Assembly: GCA_028023455.1 (NCBI GenBank)
Contig: JAQFVV010012489.1
Coordinates: 1,923,881-1,987,880, forward strand
Source: Epiperipatus broadwayi
Lineage: Eukaryota > Onychophora > Udeonychophora > Euonychophora > Peripatidae
Reading direction: 5' to 3'
Length of the DNA: 64,000 nucleotides
In this document: one piece after another, positions 24,150-33,450 of the stretch
Layout of the letters: every line of letters starts with the position of its first letter
Position numbering within the stretch: the first letter of the stretch is position 1
Program-made: the position numbers and the translations under genes
Notes under the pieces: generated by a model
Told to the model about the DNA's origin: nothing
Database searches by the model: none
The model's input: only the letters and a program-made list of their open reading frames with translations

Positions 24150-24350
24150 TGACACTACTATATAGAGAGTGTTGTTTTGTTTTGAATTGTTTAATAACAA
24201 TTATTGTGCTAGTATGATATAGTGATCATGTGATGTTTAGTGGTTTAACACCAATCCTGCCTAATAGGATAGTGGTTGCTATGGTTGTTAAAGAGCCAAA
24301 GACACCAAAATGTATGGGTACTGAATTGAGTTCAGACCCATATGACTATA
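24150..24350 (+). promoter_or_regulatory. Possible Pol III A and B boxes in the F2 unit
   Basis: TGTTTAGTGGTTTAA (about 24233-24247) resembles a tRNA A box, and GAGTTCAGACCC (about 24328-24339) resembles a B box. The gap of roughly 90 bases is longer than in an ordinary tRNA gene. Similar sequences occur in every F2 unit. The function is inference by analogy with SINE-like hammerhead elements of schistosomes. Confidence 0.35.
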
Positions 24351-24487
24351 TAAGCTATTGAGCTTGGATTGAAAATATTAATAGTGTTTTCAATTTCATT
24401 CTCATAGTTTTGTAGTTAAAATAGACTTAAAAGGTGGTGCTGGAGGGTTGCATTAGATCCTAAGATCTAGGTGCAGTGCTCTCAGAT

Positions 24488-24542
24488 CCAAGGCTCCTCA
24501 CTGATGAAGGCCACAAGCCAGAAACTAGTCTGGGGATATTGG
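24488..24542 (+). ncRNA. Type I hammerhead ribozyme, F2 inverted unit
   Basis: CUGAUGA is at 24501-24507 and GAAA at 24521-24524; GUC ends at 24530, the predicted cleavage site. Stem I pairs 24495-24500 with 24531-24536 and 24488-24491 with 24539-24542. Stem II pairs 24509-24511 with 24517-24519. Confidence 0.85.
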
Positions 24543-24712
24543 ATGAGTAGGCACTAGATAGAGATTTTATGCACAAGCCTTCTGGCATCCATTGATTGCT
24601 CTTGTTAGCACAAGATGGCACTACTATAAGGAGAGTGTTGTTTTGTTTTGAATTGTTTAATAACAATTATTGTGCTAGTATGAGATAGTGATCATGTGAT
24701 GTTTAGTGGTGA

Positions 24713-24726
24713 AACTATAGTACATT
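24713..24726. repeat. Target site duplication, right copy
   Basis: AACTATAGTACATT, identical to 23118-23131. Confidence 0.85.
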
Positions 24727-25119
24727 GTTTGAACTTAGCAAGTATTTGCTTTTATTGAATACTTCAAAAATTTAGTCATGGCTCTTGAATATAACTTAAT
24801 TTTAACATGTGATTCTTATAGACAAGAAGTTTTGAGCACCCCTGAAGTAGTCTATTTTGTTAAAGGCAATAATCATATATTTAAAATCATACTCTTCTAT
24901 TAAATTCCCAACCAAATCAGAACAATTTTTTTTTTAAAAATGTGAATGTTAGATGTTTTTGTGACAAGTCAAAATCAAAACTATAGTTCACAATACCCCC
25001 CACCACACACACACATGCACATAAAAATATTTAACCAGAAACATAAAACATGCTATTATAAAACAGAGCAAAATAAGTTTGTTTAGAAATCAGTAATTTG
25101 GAAAAAGAAAAGTTCTACA

Positions 25120-25594
25120 TATAACAAATTCTTATGAAAAATGATTATCCATCAACTGCCATTTACAAAATTAAATACATAAGAAAAAGAAACATCAAAA
25201 GAAAAAAAAAACAATGATTAGTACTATACTGCATCCATATATTCCAGACATAGCAAATAAATTTTTAAAATCTGTAACAGAATATTTTTCTAAAACATAT
25301 GCTCTACAAAACCTAAACTTCAAATATTGAAAAACAAAATGCATCCATAAAATTCACATTGAAAGTGGGAGAATATATATTGACGAGACCAGTAGATGCA
25401 ATAAAAAGTGATTAAGAGAGCACAAGCTGATGATTAGAAAATAAAAATAGATATATATCTAATGTAACAGAGTACAGGTGTGCATATGTATCAATGAACA
25501 TATGTTCAGTTGGGAAAAGACATATATATTGGCAAGAGAAAAAAGTATAAAAAAGAAAATTTTAAAAAGCTACTCACATGACAATGGTAAGTAA
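25120..25594 (+). pseudogene. Penelope-like element, C-terminal GIY-YIG endonuclease remnant
   Basis: Translation gives, in order: a YPSTAIYKIKYI segment (from about 25146); after a frameshift in an A run near 25203-25211, ILHPYIPDIANKFLKSVTEY (about 25226-25285); KCIHKIHIESGRIYIDETSR (about 25337-25396); LREHKLMIRK (25412-25441); and NEHMFSWEKTYILAREKS (about 25493-25546), ending with a stop at 25592-25594. This order matches PLE polyproteins: a 'LPYI.g.s' linker, then a GIY-YIG nuclease with 'YIGETSR' and 'LKEHK', then the 'H.f.WE...LA.E' helix. The key glycine of YIG is D here and at least five stops interrupt the frame, so it is dead. I do not see the reverse-transcriptase domain. Confidence 0.75.
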
Positions 25595-26103
25595 TAAGTC
25601 AATCTAGTGTGGTAATTTATAATGTTTGGAAGACAATTATTAACCTTACCCATAGAAAAATGTAGAGAAATCAGAAAAATCCTTATAAATATGTGTATAA
25701 AATTTCTATTAAATGTTTAAATGCTTCTAATATCATCTTAGCTATTTCACAGAAGGTAGCAGGATAGACACTAGTATCAGCTGATTTGTTAAAAAAAAAG
25801 TTATTTTTAAAATCATGTGACAATTATAAGCATGACGTTTACAACAATCTTGGCATTCATTGCTGTTTGAATTCCTTTTTAAAATGGCATATATGTTAAA
25901 ATCAGACAAAATTTGGATCTTTTATTAATATTTTTATTAGTAGGTTTATTTTTTTTTTCTGTTCAGTTTACTAAATTGCACAAAAAAGACATAGGCACAA
26001 TTTTTTGTTTCAGCAAGACTCTGGAGGAAAATGGATTTAAAATGTCTTGATAATTCAAGGCCTTCATCCCAATAAAAATGTAATATCTTAAGTATTCAAT
26101 TTT
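25595..26103. other. AT-rich sequence downstream of the PLE remnant
   Basis: This may include the PLE 3' region. I found no hammerhead core here (the CAGCTGATTTG near 25775 lacks the required bases) and no other feature. Confidence 0.4.
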
Positions 26104-26540
26104 AATTTTTTTTTTTTTGATATTTTAAATTTTTCTATTATTTGCATAGTATTATTTTAATTTTTCTTATTATTTGATAAATTATAATTTGTTAATGTGT
26201 TTGCATTTGTATTAGTAGTTTGTGTATAATGTAATTTTGGGACTCATAAGTATTAAATTTTAATTTTTTTGCATAGTATTTTAAATTTTGCTATTGTTTG
26301 CATAGTTTTATTATTTTTCTAAATTATAATTTATTAATGTGTTTGTATTTGTATTAGTGTATGTAGTATATAAATTATCTTGTATTCGAATATAACATAG
26401 TAATTTATGTACAATGTAATTTTGGGGCTCTGATCCAAGTTTGATGCAACTTTATTTTATAGTCATAAAGATTCTCAAAATGTTTAATAATTTATTAGTT
26501 TGTTTATATATGTATTAGTGTGTTTGTGCTTGCACTTTCA
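26104..26540. repeat. Degenerate AT-rich tandem repeat
   Basis: Two and a half diverged units recur, each with TTATTTGCATAG-type, AATTATAATTTRTTAATGTG-type, TTTGTATTAGT and AATGTAATTTTGGG motifs. Spacing between matching motifs varies from about 143 to 185 bp. No coding meaning. Confidence 0.5.
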
Positions 26541-29500
26541 TATCTGTGTTTATATAACAAGTAATGATTTATATATATATGTATGTATAATTAAAGTGTT
26601 ATAGAGTGGTGCAATGTAAATTTTAAGACTGATTATCAGATGTATGGAAAGATTGCAGTTGATAAAGCAATCACACAATTTACTGGACATAGTACCATGA
26701 GAAAATATAAACTCTTAGAACCAATAAAGAGAGTCTTCAAGTGGTGTGTGTGTGTGTGTGTGGTGATAGCCACAATGATTATGTATACCACACGGAATTG
26801 TATGTAGGCAAAGAATCAAATCCTGATTCTTGACTATGCCTTGGTACTCATGCAGTTGAGTCAGTAGTTTTGCCACATCTTGCATCACATTATTTTCAAG
26901 TCTATAGCTAGCAAATCATCTGTATGCAAATAAATTATATCTCTGTGGGAAAATAAATGTAACAATATAGCATCACTTGTGTGCAGAAATAATATAAACA
27001 TCACTGGGTATACAAAAAAATAAAATGAAGAGGTGGAACACATTTTATCATTGATAAAGTCAATAGCCTTCAATTTCTAGTTATGGATAGACAAAAAACC
27101 AATTTCTATGATGACAAATGCATATCCACTTTCTGTAAATGATTTGTTTTGTATCTTTTATTAGGATACATCTTTTTCTTGTAAATACCTTGAGATTTGT
27201 TAACTTTTGGAATGCAAGATAAAAATAAATTCTTACATGACTATTTTTGTAGATTCTTAAGCTATAGATTATCAAGTAAGGAGTATTATATATAGTTAGA
27301 ATAAGAATTTTATGAGGAATACAAAAAAATTATCAATGAAGATGTAATTTAAACTTAATTTATGATAAATTAGAAATTATGAATAAACAATAAAGTAATA
27401 ATTATTTTGGATGTTGACATTTCTTTTTTCCTTACTTTTTTTAATGGTAATCATTATTTATCTTAGCCTTATTGTTTTCCTTAATTGATACATTTTCTGT
27501 CAATATATAGCATTTTGCTCTAATTATTAAAACTGCAGTTATTGTGAAAATTGTTTAAAGTCAGTTTTTTTTAAAATTCAATATGGCACCAAAGACCCTG
27601 ATATAGTTAAATTCAATATTCATGAATCTGAAGATCCAGATTTTATTTTCATGCCAGTATTGTCCTGTCAATGGTAAGGTCACTTAAATATGAAAAGTGT
27701 AATTAAAGTTTGATTTTTTTTGGATATGTAACAATTAATATTACATCACGGAAATAGTTCAACATATAATATATGATAAAAAGTATTTTGCTAGATATCT
27801 AAACAAAATATTAAAATCTTGGTACAGTGCCTGAAATGCTAATGAGCTGTTTTCGATAATAAAATTAAAAAAAGTTATTCAGATGTATATTAAAACCATA
27901 TTTTACAATATTATTTTTTTTAAAAATCGAATCTTTTCCTTTTAATTATATATATTTAAATATATGTAATTTTCACAATCGATTTATAATAGTTGGTAAA
28001 AAGAAAAAAAAATTAAATTATCATTAAAATAAAAAAAGTTAATTGGAAAAAAAAATTCCAAAAATTTTAATTAAAAAAAAAAGCAAAATTTTTAGAAATT
28101 ATAGCTATAGGAATTAAATTTTCTCAGAATATCCTCAATGAAAAATGCAAAATTTCTAAAGGGTAACCTTAAATCTACATGATTAATTAAACAAAAGATT
28201 TTTGTGTACTTAGAAATATAATTTTTTGTTATTTTTTATTTTACTAAACTTATCATCAGTCACTCGCAAATAAAAAAGTTAAAAAGATAATAAACAAATA
28301 AATTAATGCATTAGAGAGGTTTTGTGATGACTGTACAAATCAACCGCTAAGTCCAAATTCATCCATATATAAAACAATGCTGGTATATTATACAATTTTA
28401 TTTTAACAGTACATGATGCGTTTTTTAATTTCTTTCACAGCAAAATTTTATTTTTAAATATATCATTTTGTTTAATTGTAAATATCCATTAATTCTCTAT
28501 TCATTTATATCTTCCCAATTAAAACCATTCATTTTGTATTTCTTTATTATTATTTTATTAAACTAATTAGACCGTTAAAAAACCAATTGTGTAAAATAAA
28601 ACTAGCTTTAAATTGCCTATTGCGTAACTAAGGACTATTCAACTGTCTCTTTAATAATCTCTCAAGGAAGCATAATATCAGACTTACTAATTTCTGGATG
28701 TTTATACTTTTAGCAATTTTCCAGCCTTGTTCAATTGGTAGCTAAGAGTAATTGACCATCCATTTAACAGTAACTTCTGCGTGGATATCTGAATTAGTCT
28801 TAAGCCAGAAATGTAAAAAATATCCTAAACTTGTCTGAAATTATGAAAAATTCAGTTTTATCACAGTCTATGTTTGAACATGTGCTTAATCTGTTATATT
28901 AATATTTTAATGTTACTTAATTTTTCAGAGCAAATTGTTTATTTGAGAAATAAAATTTAAAAGCCTCTAGTTCAAGTGAATCTGATTACATGAAAACCAT
29001 GAAGTGCATATTAATGACTGCCTAAGGTACATATACAGTGTCAAATTTTATATTTAACAATATCACTACGATTCTGGCTTGTGGTTGGAAGTTCTAAAGA
29101 TTCCTTTATATTGTTTTGAATATTTGTTGTCTAAAAAAAATTCATGCATTAAATAAAACTCATGCTCAAGCTGCCATTTAGGAGTTTCGATATCATATGA
29201 CCTTCTAAGCAATTGATTATGTAATAATTACTTTCCATTATTATCAAACTGTAAATAAGATTTTTGTTTATGAATTTAAAAATGTACCCTTAAAGTGTTT
29301 GGTGTTTAGTTTTCAATATATTTTTCATAATGATGTTTGTTAATAATTTAAATATTCCTCATCATTTTACAAAAATGTAAATGCCATTATTAAAATTTTT
29401 ACTTCTGATTGAAATGATGAAATATTAATTATTGGATTTGAAGGAAATAAAATTTAAAAGTACATGATTCAGATTTGCATTAACAGAAAAATAAATGACT

Positions 29501-30529
29501 CTATTATATACAAAATAGTAATGGAAAAAAGATGTATATCAAAATACTGGCAGAGTAATAAAAATCAAGTAATTAGTATAATAATCGGTTAGTTGCATGG
29601 GAGAATAAATGACTTTCAAATACCAAAGTAATAAACTTAACACATTTCACATTTGTTTTCATTTTTCTCAATTGATAATCTACACAATAATCTTACTGAG
29701 TGCAAGACCACAGCAATAAATCATTGAGAAGAAGCAACAGTATCCAACAATAAACATTGTTAACTATATATAATGCAGAAGAGTAAATGGTGCTGTTTTT
29801 AGATACATAACTTACATTTATTTGTGATGAACATTGCTTTATATCATAATTGGATTTTTTTCTTAACACTCACTTGACATAATAAAAATATCTGAGACTT
29901 ATTCTACTAATGAAAACATTGAATCTAAGCAGAATACGTCATATACATTACTAACAATGTAAACCTAAAATCACTAAAATATACACTTACTGATGTAGTA
30001 TTAGATCTATATAATTATATTAAATTGACTTCAGTTAAAATTGAGTAAGTTAAAGTTGGTTATGGATTGTGAGATCAAGTCCTGCAACTTAAAAATTGTT
30101 ATAATTAAAAACCAAACAGAACTGTATATAACACATAATTATCCAAAAATCTTTCAATGGAATACTATGGAATAGAATAAATGGAGTGAATTATATTGCA
30201 TTAAAATAAACATTGAATGTGTGCAGAAAAATAATCATATGACATTGTATTGATAAATAAGTATATTTCTATACTCAACTGAATAGGTGTTTGATTGGCT
30301 ATGATTTGGCTAACTAAAATTTCTATACTTACATGGGAAGATCCCAGATACTTGAAAGTGAAATATCTTTTGCATCCAATCAACCCATAAGCATTACTAA
30401 ATATTCAATCAGTCTTAATCACCAAATGATTATGATTATATAACTTTATTGCACTTTTTGTATTTGCTACATACAGAAGAGAGTCTTAGCAAATTAAAAC
30501 AGCCATTAAATATTAATTTGAAACAAAGT
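26541..30529. other. AT-rich spacer, no gene seen
   Basis: Apart from the GT run, I see no gene or element in nearly 4 kb. Long A and T runs are common around 27900-28080. Confidence 0.45.
26744..26763. repeat. (GT)n microsatellite
   Basis: A run of about ten GT dinucleotides. Confidence 0.9.
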
Positions 30530-30640
30530 GATGTTAGCCAAGAGGTCAGCATAGCTTCCTTGCAAGCAAGCAGTTGATTACAGATGGTTGTTGCAGGTTC
30601 ACCTCCTGGCCAATGCTATGACATATGGAAAAAAATGGAT
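30530..30640 (+). mobile_element. tRNA-derived SINE
   Basis: The sequence has an A-box-like TTAGCCAAGAGGTCAGCA (about 30534), a B-box-like GCAGGTTCACCTCCTGGCC and a shared tail CAATGCTATGACATATGG followed by an A run. It matches the SINEs at 58.3 kb (reverse) and 63.6 kb in the same order. No clear target duplication. Confidence 0.7.
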
Positions 30641-30895
30641 ATTACTCAAATGAGAAAGAAAATATTTAGTATCAGATATCTGTGAGTTAATAACATAAAT
30701 CTAAAAAATAGGATGAGTATATTCTACAGAATGATTAATTAAATGTTTAAATAAATGAGTGAATTAAATTAAAAATTACAAATTATTCTCAGAGAGAGAG
30801 AAAAAAACAAAAATAATGCTTAAGATTATCACTATACAGCATTGGATAGATCTGGTGAATAGTTCTGTTACTTCAATAGAAATGCTTGGAAGCAT

Positions 30896-31190
30896 ATGGG
30901 TACAAATAATGAAGTTATGGAAGATTAAATATGAACAAAGTGGTTATAAAGAAAGTAAGTTATTGGTTTTTATGCTAGGTTTGGGAAAAGATAAGGGGGA
31001 TTTAGATATGAAGGTCATGGAGTTGACAAAGTTTATGTTGTAAAAATGGGATGGAGCAGATTATGGGAAAACTTAGGGTGGACAATGGAAAAGGAAGGTA
31101 AAGTGGCTAACAGGTTTCTCTGAGCATAGCTGCTGAGAGATTCCTGACTCCATTTAAGAAGTCACAGTGCATCACATCACATCACAGTTC
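30896..31190 (+). mobile_element. LINE 3' end, same family as the one at 12.0-13.0 kb
   Basis: The remnant frame reads KLLVFMLGLGKDKGDLDMKV (about 30957-31016), matching the equivalent segment near 12760. It is followed by the same 3' UTR words (AAAGTGGCTAACAGGTTT, GAGCATAGCTGCTGAGA) and a CATCACATCACATCACA tail (31168-31185). It is heavily 5'-truncated and carries stops, so it is inactive. Confidence 0.72.
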
Positions 31191-31924
31191 CTTTTTTATT
31201 GTTTCACTGTAGAAATATGTTAGAAAATATTAGCCTCACACTTGTCTATTTAAAGAATTGTATATCTTTTTACATACTTATTAAAAATAGAATTATCAAT
31301 TTTGTATTTTAAAAACAACAAATATATATATATATAAATATTTAGTTAACTATCAAATAGATATTATATACTTAAAAGTTAACTGTTAAATAAGTATTTA
31401 TTTTATTATCCTACTTTGTTAAATAATTAACAAAGATAAACAATTATTTTAATCCAGTTCAGTCAAATAAGTGTAATGTTCTAACTATATAAAATAAATA
31501 GATGTGAATAAGATATTTTTACTATTAAGAAGAGAAGTCATATATTTAATGATTATAGTGTGGTGTTTAAATGATTTGTATAAAAGGCGATTTTATTTAA
31601 AGGTAACGAAATGTTAAATGTAAAAAAAAACAAAGAGGTATATACATAATTTATTACAACAAAAGCTTTGTATTAGAAACTGTTGTGTCATAATGTTAAT
31701 TAAAAAAATAAAGAATTTTACTTATTCAGAGTCACTCTGTATAGTTTAGTGCAATAGATAAGTGTTTGATTTAAAACTATTATGGTCGAGGATCAACGTG
31801 TCATTTTGGGTATTGCTGGATGCTTAACATTTTCATTATTTGATTTACTTACTTAAAATGAAGGAGTGTCTGGCTTTATAAATAATTCCATTTTTCCTCT
31901 CAGTATTTTTAATTAGAGATTAAC
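31191..31924. other. AT-rich spacer
   Basis: No gene. A tRNA-like stretch at about 31740-31800 resembles one at 15480-15540. Confidence 0.45.
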
Positions 31925-31940
31925 TACTATTATTAATATT
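31925..31940. repeat. Target site duplication, left copy
   Basis: TACTATTATTAATATT, identical to 33435-33450, lies just outside the F1 inverted array. The sequence is AT-rich, but a 16-base match at both junctions is unlikely by chance. Confidence 0.75.
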
Positions 31941-32077
31941 TAAATACAAGTATATTGCCTATACCTGAGCTTAATGTAATTAAAAGAGATTTGAAGCAGT
32001 CTTTTAAGCTCCCTCTAGATATCCAATCTATTTTTTGCAGCTGATACACATGACCACATACATGTGAAAAAGATAAT

Positions 32078-32140
32078 TGTCCTCCAGTACACATATTTAA
32101 TGCTGAACCAGTGCTCATCAGTTGGTCCAGATCATCATCC
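32078..32140 (-). ncRNA. Hammerhead ribozyme, F1, inactivated
   Basis: CUGAUGA is intact (complement of 32115-32121) but the GAAA box reads UAAA, which removes the essential G12. The proximal stem I pairing is kept. Predicted to be inactive. Confidence 0.65.
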
Positions 32141-32537
32141 CTCACACACATATATAATCAGTGCTTAGTTTATATTACAATAATAAGTCTTCAAACTTTA
32201 ATTGACAAGTTTCATTCTTCTTCACTTTCCAACTCTTCAACCATCTATGTCATTAAAAATCTGATGATAAAATGCTCAAAGCCTTGTTAATGCCAATATT
32301 ATTGTCATACCCATGTTTATTTTTAAGCCACTCTGACCTCTCACATATAGGACCTTCATATGTCCATTTAAATATACATAAAAGGAATGGGCCAAGAATG
32401 GTCCGAATATGTAATATTTAAATACAAGTATATTGTTTATATTGAAAGAATTTGAACTCAAGACTTTCAAGGTCCTTGCAGATATCCATTCTAATTTATA
32501 CAACCATTACATATGACCACAAAATGTGAAAAAGATA

Positions 32538-32600
32538 AATGATGTCCAATATACATATTTTGTGCTGAAGCAGCACTCATCAATTGGTTCAGATCATCAT
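32538..32600 (-). ncRNA. Hammerhead ribozyme, F1, inactivated
   Basis: The core reads UUGAUGA instead of CUGAUGA and AAAA instead of GAAA, so two catalytic positions (C3 and G12) are lost. Stem II, GUGCUG with CAGCAC, remains perfect. Confidence 0.65.
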
Positions 32601-32811
32601 CTCCCACACACATATATAATCAGTGCTCAGTTTATATTAAGATAGCAAATCTTCAAACTTTAATGGTAAGCCTTCAATCTTCTTCACTCTTCTGTCTGAA
32701 GAGATGGAGAGTGAAAAAGATTGAAGCCTGTCCATTAAAGTTTGAAGATTTGCTATCATAATATGAATTGGGAAATTATATATATATATATATATATATG
32801 CATGAAGGATG

Positions 32812-32870
32812 ATGATCTGGACCAACTGATGAGTGCTGGATCAGCATGAAATATGTATATTGGAGATCAT
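32812..32870 (+). ncRNA. Type I hammerhead ribozyme, F1, intact
   Basis: CUGAUGA is at 32826-32832 and GAAA at 32848-32851. Stem II is GUGCUG (32833-32838) with CAGCAU (32842-32847) and a GAU loop. Stem III is AUA/UAU with a two-base loop, and cleavage is predicted after A32859. Stem I pairs CCAA (32822-32825) with UUGG (32860-32863) and AUGAUCU (32812-32818) with AGAUCAU (32864-32870), separated by a GGA bulge. Confidence 0.8.
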
Positions 32871-33290
32871 TTAACTTTTTCACATGTATGTGGTTATGTG
32901 TTCAGTCGTATAAGATAGAATAAATATCTGTAGGGAGTTTGAAAGTCTGAGTTCAAATCCTTTCCAATTACATTATGTTCAGGATAGGCAATATACTTGC
33001 ATTTAAATATTACATATTCTGTCTGTATTATGTTCATCTCTCTCCTGTGTATTTAAATGGACATATTAAGGTCCTATATATGAGGAGTTCGAGTGGCATA
33101 AAGTCAACATAGTTATGATAAAAACATTGACATCACCAAGAGCTTTGAGCATTTCATCATCAGATTTTCAATGATATGAAGAGCTGAAGAGTTGGAGAAT
33201 GAAGAAGATTGAAGCCTGTCTATTAAAGTGTGTAGATTTGCTACCTTAATATAAACTGAGCAGTGATTTATATATATATATTTGCTGGAG

Positions 33291-33355
33291 ATGGTTATCT
33301 GGACCAACTGATGAGTGCTCATTCAGTATAAAATATATATATTGGAAATTATGTC
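33291..33355 (+). ncRNA. Hammerhead ribozyme, F1, inactivated
   Basis: CUGAUGA is intact at 33308-33314 but GAAA reads AAAA (loss of G12) and stem II is weakened (GUGCUC/CAGUAU). Predicted to be inactive. The equivalent cleavage position, 33341, is 482 nt from the one in the upstream copy. Confidence 0.65.
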
Positions 33356-33434
33356 TTTTTCACATGTATGTGGTCATATGTATAGAATGGATAGCTGTAG
33401 AAGTTTGAAAGTGTGACTTCAAATTTCTTCTAAT

Positions 33435-33450
33435 TACTATTATTAATATT
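33435..33450. repeat. Target site duplication, right copy
   Basis: TACTATTATTAATATT, identical to 31925-31940. Confidence 0.75.

Larger units (their letters stand above)
23132..24712. mobile_element. Hammerhead retroelement family F2, young tandem plus inverted array with target duplication
   Basis: Two nearly identical 467-bp minus-oriented units lie in tandem (about 23132-23601 and 23602-24068). A third minus unit is cut off at about 24104. From there the sequence turns into plus-oriented copies: a partial one, then a full one with a ribozyme at 24488-24542, ending at 24712. The array is flanked by the 14-bp direct repeat AACTATAGTACATT (23118-23131 and 24713-24726). Units differ at only a few positions, so this is the most recent insertion of the family in the window. 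Each unit has an A-box-like TGTTTAGTGGTTTAA and a B-box-like GAGTTCAGACCC. Confidence 0.88.
31941..33434. mobile_element. Hammerhead retroelement family F1, dimer-by-dimer inverted array with 16-bp target duplication
   Basis: Two minus-oriented F1 units (ribozymes near 32110 and 32570) meet two plus-oriented ones (near 32840 and 33320) at about 32690-32705. At that centre the two arms are near-perfect inverted complements, for example TAGCAAATCTTCAAACTTTA at 32643 against TAAAGTTTGAAGATTTGCTA. Ribozyme spacing is about 462 nt on the minus side and 482 nt on the plus side. The 1,494-bp composite is flanked by TACTATTATTAATATT at 31925-31940 and 33435-33450. Only one of the four ribozymes (32812-32870) keeps an intact core. 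Confidence 0.85.

Noticed and set aside
23043-24666. A 68-codon open frame, conserved in three copies, that could look like a small gene family (23043-23330, 23591-23797, 24460-24666).
   Set aside because: It lies antisense to the hammerhead in the F2 unit and is conserved only because the units are recent DNA copies; older F2 copies at 21.6 and 6.1 kb break it.
25760-25790. ACTAGTATCAGCTGATTTG downstream of the PLE, examined as a possible PLE hammerhead.
   Set aside because: The CUGANGA box is incomplete and no GAAA box or stems follow.
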